64,000 nt of DNA, from NCBI RefSeq assembly GCF_000026945.1, contig NC_012863.1:1021501-1085500 (forward strand), given 5' to 3'. Position numbers and translations under genes: made by a program. Shown here piece by piece: positions 10,787-19,922 of the stretch. This stretch comes from Candida dubliniensis CD36. Taxonomy: Eukaryota > Ascomycota > Pichiomycetes > Serinales > Debaryomycetaceae. The notes below the pieces were generated by a model. That model was not told where the DNA came from, ran no database searches, and worked only from the letters and a program-made list of their open reading frames with translations. Numbering within the stretch: position 1 is the stretch's first letter; the number at the start of each line of letters is the position of its first letter.

Positions 10787-11730
10787 TCATTCATTTAATC
10801 TCCTTCGTTTTTCTGACTTGTTAGTATATGATAAGTTTCTCTTGCCAGAAGATAAATGTTTCAAATCTTTCTTAAGTACAAGGTACGTTATATAAATATC
10901 ATTGAACTGGCTTTTTTCGTATAGCTTTCGTCTTTTAATATCAGCAATTAATTCGGATAGTTGGGGGAGACCGTTCTCCATATCATCGAGTTTCTCAAAG
11001 TTATCTGCACTTATTCTTGATATATTCAGCGTATTCTGACTTGTTGAAGCTGTTGTATTATGACTTGTTGAGGCTGTTGTATTGTCAATTGCTAAAGCTG
11101 TTGTATTGTGATGTGGAGGTGGCAGTGAAGTGAGCAGCTCAATTAAAATAGGTTATAAATCTTTCAAAAGATGCATATTTGTTAAGAAAACTTTGGATAT
11201 CATTTTCAGTATTTCTGGATTGAATAAAATATGCTGCAAGTCTTTTATTATCAGGTCATGAATAGCCTTTTGTCGCTGCTTGTCTTCAAAAACTACAATT
11301 TGTTTTAATTTCAGAGCCACATTTTGGCAACTTCTGTAAATTGGATCCAACATTGAATTGATTATTTCAACTATTGGAGTTTGTTGTTGTATTGAAGTCC
11401 TCAATTCTTCAACCAATTTTTTGCTTAGCCGACTATTATGGTAGTAGCTATTTGAAAAATCATGGTTATGGTGATAAATCCAATCAGCAAACCACTGTTC
11501 CCCTTTATGTTTCTGCTGAACTATGATTTTTGCTGGACAGTTTATTTTTTATGGATTCTTTTCTGTTTCTTTTTTTTCACAGCAAATACATTGTTGATAT
11601 TGTTTTCATTCGCGGCTTCACTTTGATTTTGTTGATGGTTTAAACTTGTTTGAGTATAGGAATCACCACGGTTGCAGTGGTATTCCTCGTATTCCACAGC
11701 AGCGTTCTTGTGACCGTGAGAAACCTTAGG
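10787..11730 (-). pseudogene. Disrupted WRKY-GCM1/FAR1-type zinc-finger gene
   Basis: Three open segments on the minus strand read like one protein. Segment 1 (11730-11545) contains a Cys in CNRGD (codon 11674-11676) and a Lys-rich stretch. A one-base shift at the six-T run 11545-11550 leads into segment 2. Segment 2 has NCPAK (Cys codon 11537-11539), a Trp, then a HHNHD motif (His-Asn-His at 11462-11470), and ends at a TAA at 11153-11155. Segment 3 continues in the same frame past that stop to 10787, with a Lys/Arg-rich end. Cys in C-x-R-G, Cys in CPA, then H-N-H is the ligand pattern of WRKY-GCM1 fingers (FAR1, Mutator-like transposases, fungal Aft/Rbf1 factors). No ATG is found; a TAG lies at 11731-11733. 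Alternatives are an expressed shorter product or an unseen intron. Confidence 0.6.
11038..11109. repeat. 24-bp tandem repeat, three copies
   Basis: Copies at 11038-11061, 11062-11085 and 11086-11109 share the core GCTGTTGTATT; the first two differ at two positions and the third is more diverged. The period is a multiple of three and lies in the open segment downstream of the TAA of the disrupted gene. It encodes Asn-Thr-Thr-Ala-type octapeptides on the minus strand, suggesting it expanded while still coding. Confidence 0.8.
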
Positions 11731-12585
11731 CTACTTTATGTGATATGACACATTAATTATGATCAAATCATTAACTTAAACTCATCTCATTGAATACAAA
11801 ACCTCTATAAACAAGTATATACTTTGTAAAAACTCGTTTGTGCCCTTGATATTGAATCATAAATCCAAGTTGGCTGGAAAATGTACATCTCACTAACAAT
11901 TTATCTATCTGTAATTGTTGAAGTGGAAAACTAGTTTAGATCATACCATAACTTCAAGTAAATGCAAATTAATAGCCCTAAGCCCCTGTCCAATTCAAGT
12001 TAAATGATCCACTCAACAGCCCTAATAATAAGATTTCATGGATAATGAACATGCCACTCGCTATTCAATCCTCAAAATAAAAACCCACTTTAGCATCAAG
12101 CAATTTGAGCAATAACATCCGACAGAAATTGTCAAATAGAAGTACACCATTTTTGAATTATTATAACTCACCAAATTGCAATTCCAAAAGTTTGACACCT
12201 ACTGGTCAAACAAAAATCAATAACTCATCTATATTAGTTAGTTAGTAAGCACAGTTTTTTAAAAACAAGGGTATTAATCATACATATCATGACTTAAAGT
12301 ATCTGTAATCCCAGTAGCAGTAACTATTTGATTGATTTATGATGGAAACTGATGGATTGATGAACGAATGGTGAAAGAAGAAGGAGAAAGAAGTGGTGGT
12401 GAGAGGAAAATAATTGAGGTCACGCCAGCCTGGCATTTATCATTATGAAGAAGAAAAAGGACAGAGCAAGGGATGAAAGATATTTTGGAGGTAAGCAAAA
12501 TGTAAACAAAAAAATGTAAACAAAAGGAGTACAACATGCAGAATTCTTATGCTCAAATATGCATGTTATCGCCATTGGCAATTTT

Positions 12586-12627
12586 CTGTCAATTCACCGC
12601 CAAAATAGATAGCATCTGATTAATCAA
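12586..12627 (-). repeat. Inverted repeat, right arm
   Basis: Reverse complement of the 10358-10398 arm with one base more. On this strand the arm reads TTGATTAATCAGATGCTATC at its outer end. Flanking bases outside the two arms differ, so any insertion scar has been lost or never existed. Confidence 0.85.
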
Positions 12628-14895
12628 GAGGAACGATTTTGTTTATGTTTGATTTTTACTTTGATGAGAGGTCAGGCAGTTATTTGATGCCATGTATACT
12701 TGGCAACTTCTTGCAGGTTATCATTTTATGGATATTAATGGTTTATATGTAATTCATTTTCACGTCGTTTAAAAGTAGAGCTTTTAGAGGGTTTTCTACT
12801 GTGTTGTATTTTGTGAGAATTGTATACTCAAAGAATCCACAATTCCATGACTTGTTGGATAATTTGTAAAAATATATAAATGTATGTATTGAGACATTGT
12901 TACTATGTGGTGGAGGGTCATCCATTTGTTGGTTGGAAAACTGTTTTTCAGTTAGGTCTTTCTTTGGTTTTGTTTGTCGGTAGTCCGTCATTCTTGGGTT
13001 AATGATGACAAGACTTTTCCCTAGATGTTCTTCTCTGAGAGTTTGAAATGGGTGGATTCGGTTGGGCTGGCTAAGTTTGGAGTGGATTATTTAGAAACGA
13101 GAGTTTTGTTTATTTGGTAGGGTGCATGAGGGTCGCCATGGCTTTGTAATGTATCGTGTATTTACTTAAAAGAGTAAGAAATAATTCTGGGAGTCCTTTG
13201 AAGTAAAGATGTTGAAGGAAGACTTGGATATCTGCGAGTTATGTTTTTTAATGGGTAAGAGATTTGCTGGAGTTTGTTTTGCATTCGCTGTTTGTTACTA
13301 GCTATCAGGATTGAGGATGGATACATCAATTCAATAGTGATAGAAGAGACTTTTATAGTAGGAGAATTATCCTTCTTTCAATGCAAGTAAGTTCGCAGTA
13401 GTTGTGGGAGTAAATAGGGCCTAAGTCGAATAAGATAGAGATGGTGAAACCATGTTTCGAATTTAGCTAGCTTGTCTTTTCATGAGGTACCCTTTTTTTG
13501 GAGACTATTAAGTACGGATGGGTTGTTAAGGGGAGGTTCACTTGGTGAATTGTCTATTTATCAGTGTTTTTCAGTTTCTGTGTGTAGATTTATTGTTATA
13601 GGGAGCCATTTTGTCTGGCAGAAGTACATTGATGAATGTATTTATTTGGAGATGCTCAGCTTTGTTTGTGTTGTCTAATTCTCGCAATTAATATTGGGTT
13701 TTCAATGGCAGGAATAGAACCCTTTTTTTTATAAGAGATGGCAGAATGACTATGTTGCATGTGTTTTTTGTCTTTGGTTCTAGCTGAATTGGTTTAGTGG
13801 ATATTGATATTAATGAATGAAAACAGATAAGGTAGCAGTTGGTGTTTATTAAATATGTTTTTGGTTGGTACAACAACATATCAGTGTGGGTGGTTTGGTT
13901 GGATGTTGTCAGAGACTTAATTCTTATGATTTGCCATCTTTAAATGTGATCATTTTTCTCTGAGTCCAGGTGGAATTGAGTATTGTGGTTAGTATTTTTA
14001 GAAGTATTTAATGTGTGACATGTTGAAATTATAACTTAGAATGAGCTGGAGTTTCAAGAGATAACTGTATTTGAATTTGCAGTAAAGTGCACTTGTTAAT
14101 AGAAGAATGGGTTTGGGTGGAAATTGATGCAAAGTATTGGAAAATTTATGCTGATAGACGTTTAGAAGTTGTGCCAACACTTGCGTTTCTCCAGGTGGTA
14201 GAAATGATTCTTGGAAAAATGAGTAAAATGGTTACATGTATGACGAGTTCAATATTGAAGCAGGAAAGTTGAGGGGGATCCATATTGTCTTGAGTGAATA
14301 ATATCAAACAGCATTTACTATAATACTACTACGAATAGATTGCTTTGATTTTGAGTGGCCGAAGCAAGATTGTCGAAGATACAGACTTATACGAACACCC
14401 ATCTGGGAATCTTACCTCTAGTGTTATAGAATTTGAGAGAATTACACTTTGGATCAGGTAGCTATGAGTTAAAAGTCAATGCTTAAAGAATTTGCAATGA
14501 AGAAATTGCGATAATAGTAGTATGGTTTTTTATATTTATTTTGCAAAAAAGCTTCGCCAAACAAAAAGTTCAATATTCAACAAAGTTGCCATTTACGGTG
14601 TTTTGGCCACCTCTTAATAGTTTTATTTACTGACATTTAAATAGTATCAACCGCTATCCATGAACAAAAGGTTAGGTGGTGCTCCCATATACTGCAAATA
14701 TCTCGTGTTTAGTATTATACAATGTGTAAATCATCAGTCGATAGACTAAAGAACTAGAATCTATCAAAAATAGTGAAAGTACCCAAACACACTAAAGCAC
14801 CCCTTGGAATAAAACTCACGTTAACATCTTTCTTTGTTTGTGCTTGCATGTCTTATAATTTTATTCGTAACACCACACCATTCAACTCCCCAATT

Positions 14896-15726
14896 CTAGT
14901 TTTGTTTATTTAAAGCTTTGTATATCTCACTTTGCATTAGTGCTTTATTTTCAAGTCTTGTAAAAAATAACGATTGGGGATTGAACCATTTCAAACGGGT
15001 GACTTCAATACCAATTTTATAGTCAATGAAACTTGACTCTTCTTGTTGAGGAATTTGTAGTAAATAAATCAGCACCACACCTAATCGCTTCCTCGTGTGT
15101 ACATTTTTCGAATCATAATAGGGCACAGATAACTTTATAAACTCAGAGACTGCGTTATTGTTCTTTTCAAGCTTAACGTTTGTGGTGATCCAGCTCTCAA
15201 TTTCTGATTCAGGCAAACGGACATTGAATTGATTGTCGTCGGAAATAAATGAACCAGTTACTTCGTCGTCAATCCCATTCTCCAGTATATATTCAATTAT
15301 GCGCTGCTCCACTAGTTGAATAATCTGTCTTCTAAGTGAATCATATTGATTATCTATCCCCATTATTACATTATCGAGAGACTTTTCATCATATTTTGCA
15401 GTTCTGATCGTTTCATTATCTTGCCATTCCGTTACATCCAATTTGGTAACTGCTTTATGATACTGCCAATGTCGGTATTTTTGATAACCAAAAAATCCTA
15501 GCAACCCGATGGGTGGACCTAGAGTGATGTAATACCGTGGGTGCACATTCACAAATGTAATTATGCCCGATGCGACTAAACCTGTTAACTTCAATGGTTG
15601 TGGAATGAGATTATTCCAGATTAGACTGAAATAGCTTTTATTTGCAACGTAGGACAACCTTGGCGGGTTATTGTACTTTTGAAACAATGTTCGTTTTTGA
15701 ATACATGTGACTTGACTCCGTAACAT
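14896..15726 (-). CDS. Predicted mitochondrial membrane-associated protein, unknown function
   Basis: 276 residues from the first in-frame ATG (15726). The N-terminus MLRSQVTCIQKRTLFQKY is basic, hydroxylated and free of acidic residues, as in a mitochondrial presequence. A hydrophobic stretch follows (LTGLVASGIITFV, then YYITLGPPIGLLGFFGY), giving one or two possible inner-membrane spans. The rest is soluble-looking with mixed charge. I do not recognise the family. The frame stays open for about 60 more codons upstream (to about 15930) without an ATG, and that extension also looks protein-like. An upstream exon or non-AUG start is therefore possible. The gene is divergent from RTS2 and is the first gene right of the candidate centromere. 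Confidence 0.7.
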   Translation of the reverse strand: MLRSQVTCIQKRTLFQKYNNPPRLSYVANKSYFSLIWNNLIPQPLKLTGLVASGIITFVNVHPRYYITLGPPIGLLGFFGYQKYRHWQYHKAVTKLDVTEWQDNETIRTAKYDEKSLDNVIMGIDNQYDSLRRQIIQLVEQRIIEYILENGIDDEVTGSFISDDNQFNVRLPESEIESWITTNVKLEKNNNAVSEFIKLSVPYYDSKNVHTRKRLGVVLIYLLQIPQQEESSFIDYKIGIEVTRLKWFNPQSLFFTRLENKALMQSEIYKALNKQN

Positions 15727-16263
15727 CGAGACACGTTTCTTTGTTGATATTAAGGGGAAGTTTTTCAAGCAGGGTCGGTATTTCTCAGCTCTTTTTATTC
15801 CTGTTATGGCATCTCTAATTGCTGTTCGCGTTATTTTGCCAAAAGAAGCTCGTGCGATAGGTATGTAAATTAAATCAAATGAAAGCTGCTGGGCCAAGAA
15901 CACCAAATGTAAAAATAGAGAACCCCTAACCTAATAAACCTTTTGATGAATTGATTGATGAGATTTAAACCTTTATGTGTTGAGTTCAAATGTTCAATGT
16001 ACAGATGATAAATTTGAATAGAATTTGTTGTGCTTTTGTATTTAACGAGTATTACACGACCATTTACTGAAACCATGTTGAAGCTGTAACAAAAAATTCC
16101 GAGGCTCATCAAACTCTAGACTCAAGATCAAAAATGACTTAAATGAAATAAAAAAACAACATACGTAAATACTCCTGAAGAAAATTAAGAACAGAAAGAG
16201 TACAGGTTGTTCTTCCCTTTTTTTTGTTTTGATTCAATTCATTATATCACTAGCTTAAGTATC
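15727..16263. other. divergent promoter region
   Basis: Shared upstream region of the minus-strand mitochondrial gene and RTS2. On the minus strand there is a GTATGT at 16164-16159 and a pyrimidine-rich TTACAG ending at 16084, a plausible 81-nt 5'-leader intron but with no clear branch point. A 68-codon minus-strand ORF starting at 16076 is probably incidental. Confidence 0.4.
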
Positions 16264-16980
16264 ATGGCAAAGGCAGAGTTTGGAACAGCGAAATATCAAT
16301 CTAAAAAGCTACGAGCAGCAGGATTACAAAAATTGAAGTTTTATTGCCAATTATGCTCGAAACAGTGTCGAGATTCCAATGGATTCAAAAACCATCTATC
16401 TTCACCACTGCATATAAAGAAGGTATCTGAAATACACGAATCTGGTGATAGCTCCAAACTAATAGAAACGTACTCTAACAAATTTGAAGATGAGTTTATC
16501 AAGTTGCTCCGAATAAATCATGGGACTAAATTTATCAATGCCAATAAGTTCTACCAAGAATATATCCGTGAGCGAGATCATATTCATATGAATTCCACTA
16601 AATGGAGGAGCCTAACTTCATTCATAAAACATTTGGGTAAAAATGGAATTGTGAAGGTACAAACTAGTGATGAGAACAATGAAGAAGAGGAGGGGTTCAA
16701 TTTAGAAATTAAATTGGTTGATCGCATGCAGACATTGAACTCGTATCAAACCAATAGTAACATCAGTGTCTTGGAAGACAATGACGAAATGAACGATGAC
16801 AAACTATTACAAAAACAGATTAAACGAGGTCAGGAAATGGAGAGAGACAAAGACACCGAGAAGCCAACTTTACAACAACAAGTCCCTATTTCTGGACCAG
16901 TGAAGCTTACACTCAAAAAGAAAAAGGTTTGCGCCACTAAAAAATTGGTGAATGCTTTCGATGACAGTGAAAGTGAGTAA
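16264..16980 (+). CDS. RTS2: Kin17-family zinc-finger protein
   Basis: 238 residues from the ATG at 16264, chosen because MAKAEFGTAKY is the family N-terminus; an open frame upstream has a poor leader. It has a C2H2-like finger (CQLCSKQC...HLSSPLH, about residues 27-51). The Kin17 winged-helix region follows (YSNKFEDEFIKLLRINHGTKFINANKFYQEYI and KWRSLTSFIKHLGKNGIVKV). The C-terminus is acidic then Lys-rich (LTLKKKKV). Metazoan Kin17 is longer, with C-terminal Tudor/KOW domains that are absent here, as in yeast Rts2. Kin17 proteins bind nucleic acids and are linked to pre-mRNA splicing and DNA replication or repair. The gene is divergent from the mitochondrial gene and convergent with the ubiquitin protease, whose 3' end is about 120 bp away. 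Confidence 0.88.
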   Translation: MAKAEFGTAKYQSKKLRAAGLQKLKFYCQLCSKQCRDSNGFKNHLSSPLHIKKVSEIHESGDSSKLIETYSNKFEDEFIKLLRINHGTKFINANKFYQEYIRERDHIHMNSTKWRSLTSFIKHLGKNGIVKVQTSDENNEEEEGFNLEIKLVDRMQTLNSYQTNSNISVLEDNDEMNDDKLLQKQIKRGQEMERDKDTEKPTLQQQVPISGPVKLTLKKKKVCATKKLVNAFDDSESE

Positions 16981-17102
16981 CATGTGTATGTGTATATTAA
17001 TGTCTACATTGTATTATTTGTTACTTTCCGCTGTTTTAATTCTAAATATCTATTTTGTAGAATGCACCATGCCTCTATCTATCTATATCGCTAGGTACAT
17101 GT

Positions 17103-19922
17103 TCATACATCTATTCTTTCATAACACAAAACATAAACATCTCTAGACACCAATTCATCATGTGGAGGGTTTAAGGCTCCGTGTACCAAATTTGAACGAA
17201 CATGCTCATCATCAAACAAGCACCAGCATGGCCGTTTCAAATTATCTGAGTTCTGTAACTTCTCATGGACCGTCGACTTATTAACTAACGAAGTATAGTG
17301 TCCACTCTTCAAATTACCAAAATGGTTGATCAACCCTGATAACTTGTACACTATCTCGTGGCCTTGGTTGTTAAATTTTAACAATAAAGGGTATCTAATC
17401 ATGGTATCTAATTTATCTGTTAAATTATACATGGAAAAGCGGGACAAATGAATGAATAAGATTGTTGGTAACTTGACAAAGTTGATACTCTTGGTAGAGA
17501 TCGTATTAATACTGTTGTTTGATGCCTGTTGGCTCTTGGTGTGTTTTTTCTTCCCGCCTAGCTTGAAAATACCTGATCGCTTATTTTCAAAAACTGGGTG
17601 GTTTTCTAATGTCTGGACCTCACCGTTACATTTTGGACAATGCCATGCATTCTCTCCCGATAATACTTCATCTTGGATATAGTATCGCAAACAGTCGCTT
17701 AAGTTGACTTCATTTTTGTAATTGTTTGGTATAGGCAACGACAAAATGCTAAAAGGAGAATAGCTGACTGATTCATACCCACATTTGTTACACTTCAATT
17801 TGTTCTGCAAGTGGCCCTGGAACAAATCCGTGATTGGGGAGCTGCCTTCATGCTTGTGTAATGATTTGCACCACTCCATGTACTTGTCTTTATTTTCCAT
17901 GTTGATATTTATCTTCCATTTCTGGACAGACAACTCCGGGTCGTAGTTATCTTGTCGTTTATCTGCCAACTCTTCATGTAATCTTTCCAAAACAAATAGC
18001 AAAAATTCTTGTGCGTCTTGCTGTTCATGTGGAATATTAAAATCGGGTTTTAGTAACGAGGTGACTCGAATAAACTTGGTGGGAGAAACCGACACGCCTC
18101 CGTTCTGCTGGAAAGTTCTCAAAAGTCCAGCTATGGCCTCACTTAATAGGACAGATTCTTTGGTGTGACTATTGGGCTTGGCTAAAATTCTTAAATACTT
18201 GGGATCCTTTACATACTTCTGATATCCGTGGTTGAAAATAGACTTAAAAGGGTAAACACCAAACAATAACTGAATAGTGGAATTGATGTAGCATGACGAG
18301 CCAAAATTCCTCAACCCACACACGGAGTATTCCTTTAATAGTGAATGTTTTTGGTGCTTTATTTGTTCTTGCTGTTGTACAACGTGTGCAGGAACGTGGG
18401 AATATGTATTGTTATAATGTGCTGGCGGTGGATACATTTGGGGCTGAGTATTTTGAACATGATGAATCGGTTGATTTGGTTGTTGGTAATAAGGATATTG
18501 TTGGTAGGGTATTGGTTGCATTGGTTGGCGATAAATAGGTTGTGGTGGTGGTGGTGCTTGTGTTGGGAAATGCGCATTACCGCCTTGAACCACTTGTGGG
18601 TCGATTTGATGACTTTGTGCAAGTCTCTGGTCGTAACCATTCACGTAACCGTTGGAAGAGACTAGGTTATTTGATTTATGGTACATTTTGGTCTTCGTGT
18701 AGTCTGTCGGGCGTAGATAACCATCTGGAACTTCGTTCTTGGGTCTGCTATATGACTTTGGTTGAAAATAAACTTGTTCTTCTGGGGAAACCGCTGTACC
18801 TAGGACTTTGTCTTGAACGGGATAAGTGCTTTGATTGTTTTCCTTCGTCATGAATGCATTTCTTGAAATAGGATATTCGGCTGTGGAAACTCGATGTGGG
18901 GGAGGACTTGGGGGTGTTGGTGTAGGCGACGGTGGAGATGCATTTGGAGACACAGATTGAAGGTCTGGCATTGATTCAAGCAAACTAGGTGGCAACTGTG
19001 TCGGTATTGGTGGTGGTATTTGTTTTGGTATAAACTCTGAAGGAGGTGAGTCGACTCTTTTGATAGAGGGAAACTTCTGCTTAAACTCATTTTCTGAGGT
19101 TATAGATGAATTTCTAGAATGTGTTGATTGGCGAAGGTCTGGTGTAGCATACGCCTCTTCAACAAATGAAAATGATGAGCTTGATGAGGACACTGAAGCT
19201 TGCTCTTCTGCTGACTTGTCTTTTTCTTTCAAATACGCAATATACTCGTTAAGCCAAGAGTACAATTCCTCAATGTTGAAGCTTAATAAGTTCTTATCAA
19301 CAAGATACTTCTTCACATACTCTCGCAAATCTTCAGACTGAATAGAATAATTTCCATTTCGAAAATACTCGTTTGAGTTGTAGAATGCAAAAATGTTCAA
19401 GTATATTATAAAATCTTGCTCATTGTTTTCAATAAACATATCAAAGCCTTTAAAATGCACTATGATAAAACTGTTTATAAAGTAGTTGAAAACAAGATAA
19501 CCCTTTATGTAGGTTTTGATTCCCTTCAAAGTGGCATTAGGGTCTGTTGCCCCCATTTGAAGTTGGACATTCGATGTTTCGTACTGGAATTCACAATAAT
19601 CTATTAGATCGAATAAGGACTTTGATTTTACTTCCGAGTCTAGTTGCAAGTTTCTGAATTCATAGTTGATCAATCTACTATAGTACGCTTGTATGTCATC
19701 TTCCGTTATTAGTGGCTGCATCACAGCAGTTGGTGGGGTACTGTTTTCATGAAACTGATGTTGCACCGTGCTTGATCCGACTGTTGAGGAAGTAAAAACT
19801 TGGGGTTGAGATGTTGGCATATCATTGGGTGGCGGTGACTTGGAAGGAGCTTCTGGTGTCTCAGGCAAACTTTTATTAACATTCGCTGTAGGTAGTCTGG
19901 TCTTGTGCTTTATGCGTTCCAT
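17103..19922 (-). CDS. Ubiquitin-specific protease (USP/UBP family)
   Basis: 939 residues. The C-terminal USP catalytic domain starts at about residue 536 with GLRNFGSSCYINSTIQLLFG; the nucleophile is Cys544 (codon 18293-18291). Conserved downstream are EQQDAQEFLLFVLERLHEEL, a zinc-binding pair of CxxC motifs (CNKCGYES, CPKCNG) and FIHLSRF. The active-site His box is NHFGNLKSGHYTSLV, followed by PCWCLFDDEHV. The N-terminal half carries a conserved-looking region at about residues 75-240, possibly rhodanese-like as in Doa4/Ubp7/Ubp11. Proline- and glutamine-rich linkers follow. Yeast relatives are Ubp7, Ubp11 and Doa4; I cannot assign one-to-one orthology, so I leave the symbol empty. Its promoter carries an LTR-like remnant. 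Confidence 0.92.
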   Translation of the reverse strand: MERIKHKTRLPTANVNKSLPETPEAPSKSPPPNDMPTSQPQVFTSSTVGSSTVQHQFHENSTPPTAVMQPLITEDDIQAYYSRLINYEFRNLQLDSEVKSKSLFDLIDYCEFQYETSNVQLQMGATDPNATLKGIKTYIKGYLVFNYFINSFIIVHFKGFDMFIENNEQDFIIYLNIFAFYNSNEYFRNGNYSIQSEDLREYVKKYLVDKNLLSFNIEELYSWLNEYIAYLKEKDKSAEEQASVSSSSSSFSFVEEAYATPDLRQSTHSRNSSITSENEFKQKFPSIKRVDSPPSEFIPKQIPPPIPTQLPPSLLESMPDLQSVSPNASPPSPTPTPPSPPPHRVSTAEYPISRNAFMTKENNQSTYPVQDKVLGTAVSPEEQVYFQPKSYSRPKNEVPDGYLRPTDYTKTKMYHKSNNLVSSNGYVNGYDQRLAQSHQIDPQVVQGGNAHFPTQAPPPPQPIYRQPMQPIPYQQYPYYQQPNQPIHHVQNTQPQMYPPPAHYNNTYSHVPAHVVQQQEQIKHQKHSLLKEYSVCGLRNFGSSCYINSTIQLLFGVYPFKSIFNHGYQKYVKDPKYLRILAKPNSHTKESVLLSEAIAGLLRTFQQNGGVSVSPTKFIRVTSLLKPDFNIPHEQQDAQEFLLFVLERLHEELADKRQDNYDPELSVQKWKININMENKDKYMEWCKSLHKHEGSSPITDLFQGHLQNKLKCNKCGYESVSYSPFSILSLPIPNNYKNEVNLSDCLRYYIQDEVLSGENAWHCPKCNGEVQTLENHPVFENKRSGIFKLGGKKKHTKSQQASNNSINTISTKSINFVKLPTILFIHLSRFSMYNLTDKLDTMIRYPLLLKFNNQGHEIVYKLSGLINHFGNLKSGHYTSLVNKSTVHEKLQNSDNLKRPCWCLFDDEHVRSNLVHGALNPPHDELVSRDVYVLCYERIDV

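Larger units (their letters stand above)
7452..14895. other. Candidate centromere region (CEN4 by synteny)
   Basis: The largest gene-poor interval in the window, interrupted only by a disrupted gene at 10787-11730. Composition is strongly strand-biased and switches. The plus strand is C-rich from about 7.6 to 8.9 kb (7741-7800 has about 19 C against 2 G) and G-rich from about 9.2 to 10.3 kb. It is C/A-rich again at about 11.7-12.25 kb and G-rich at about 12.35-14.4 kb (13081-13140 has 20 G against 5 C). An inverted repeat has arms at 10358-10398 and 12586-12627. C. albicans regional centromeres are 3-5 kb, lack a shared motif, lie in gene-free DNA and show replication-linked skew. Flanking genes fit the CEN4 neighbourhood as I remember it. 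The exact CENP-A core cannot be read from sequence. Confidence 0.6.

Noticed and set aside
12743..14272. Several ORFs of 60-82 codons on both strands in the right half of the gene-poor region
   Set aside because: Short, without motifs, several start at non-AUG codons, and composition follows the G/T strand bias.
15870..16084. 68-codon ORF starting at 16076 as a separate gene or first exon of the mitochondrial gene
   Set aside because: No motif, and I could not find a branch point or an in-frame splice join to the downstream gene.
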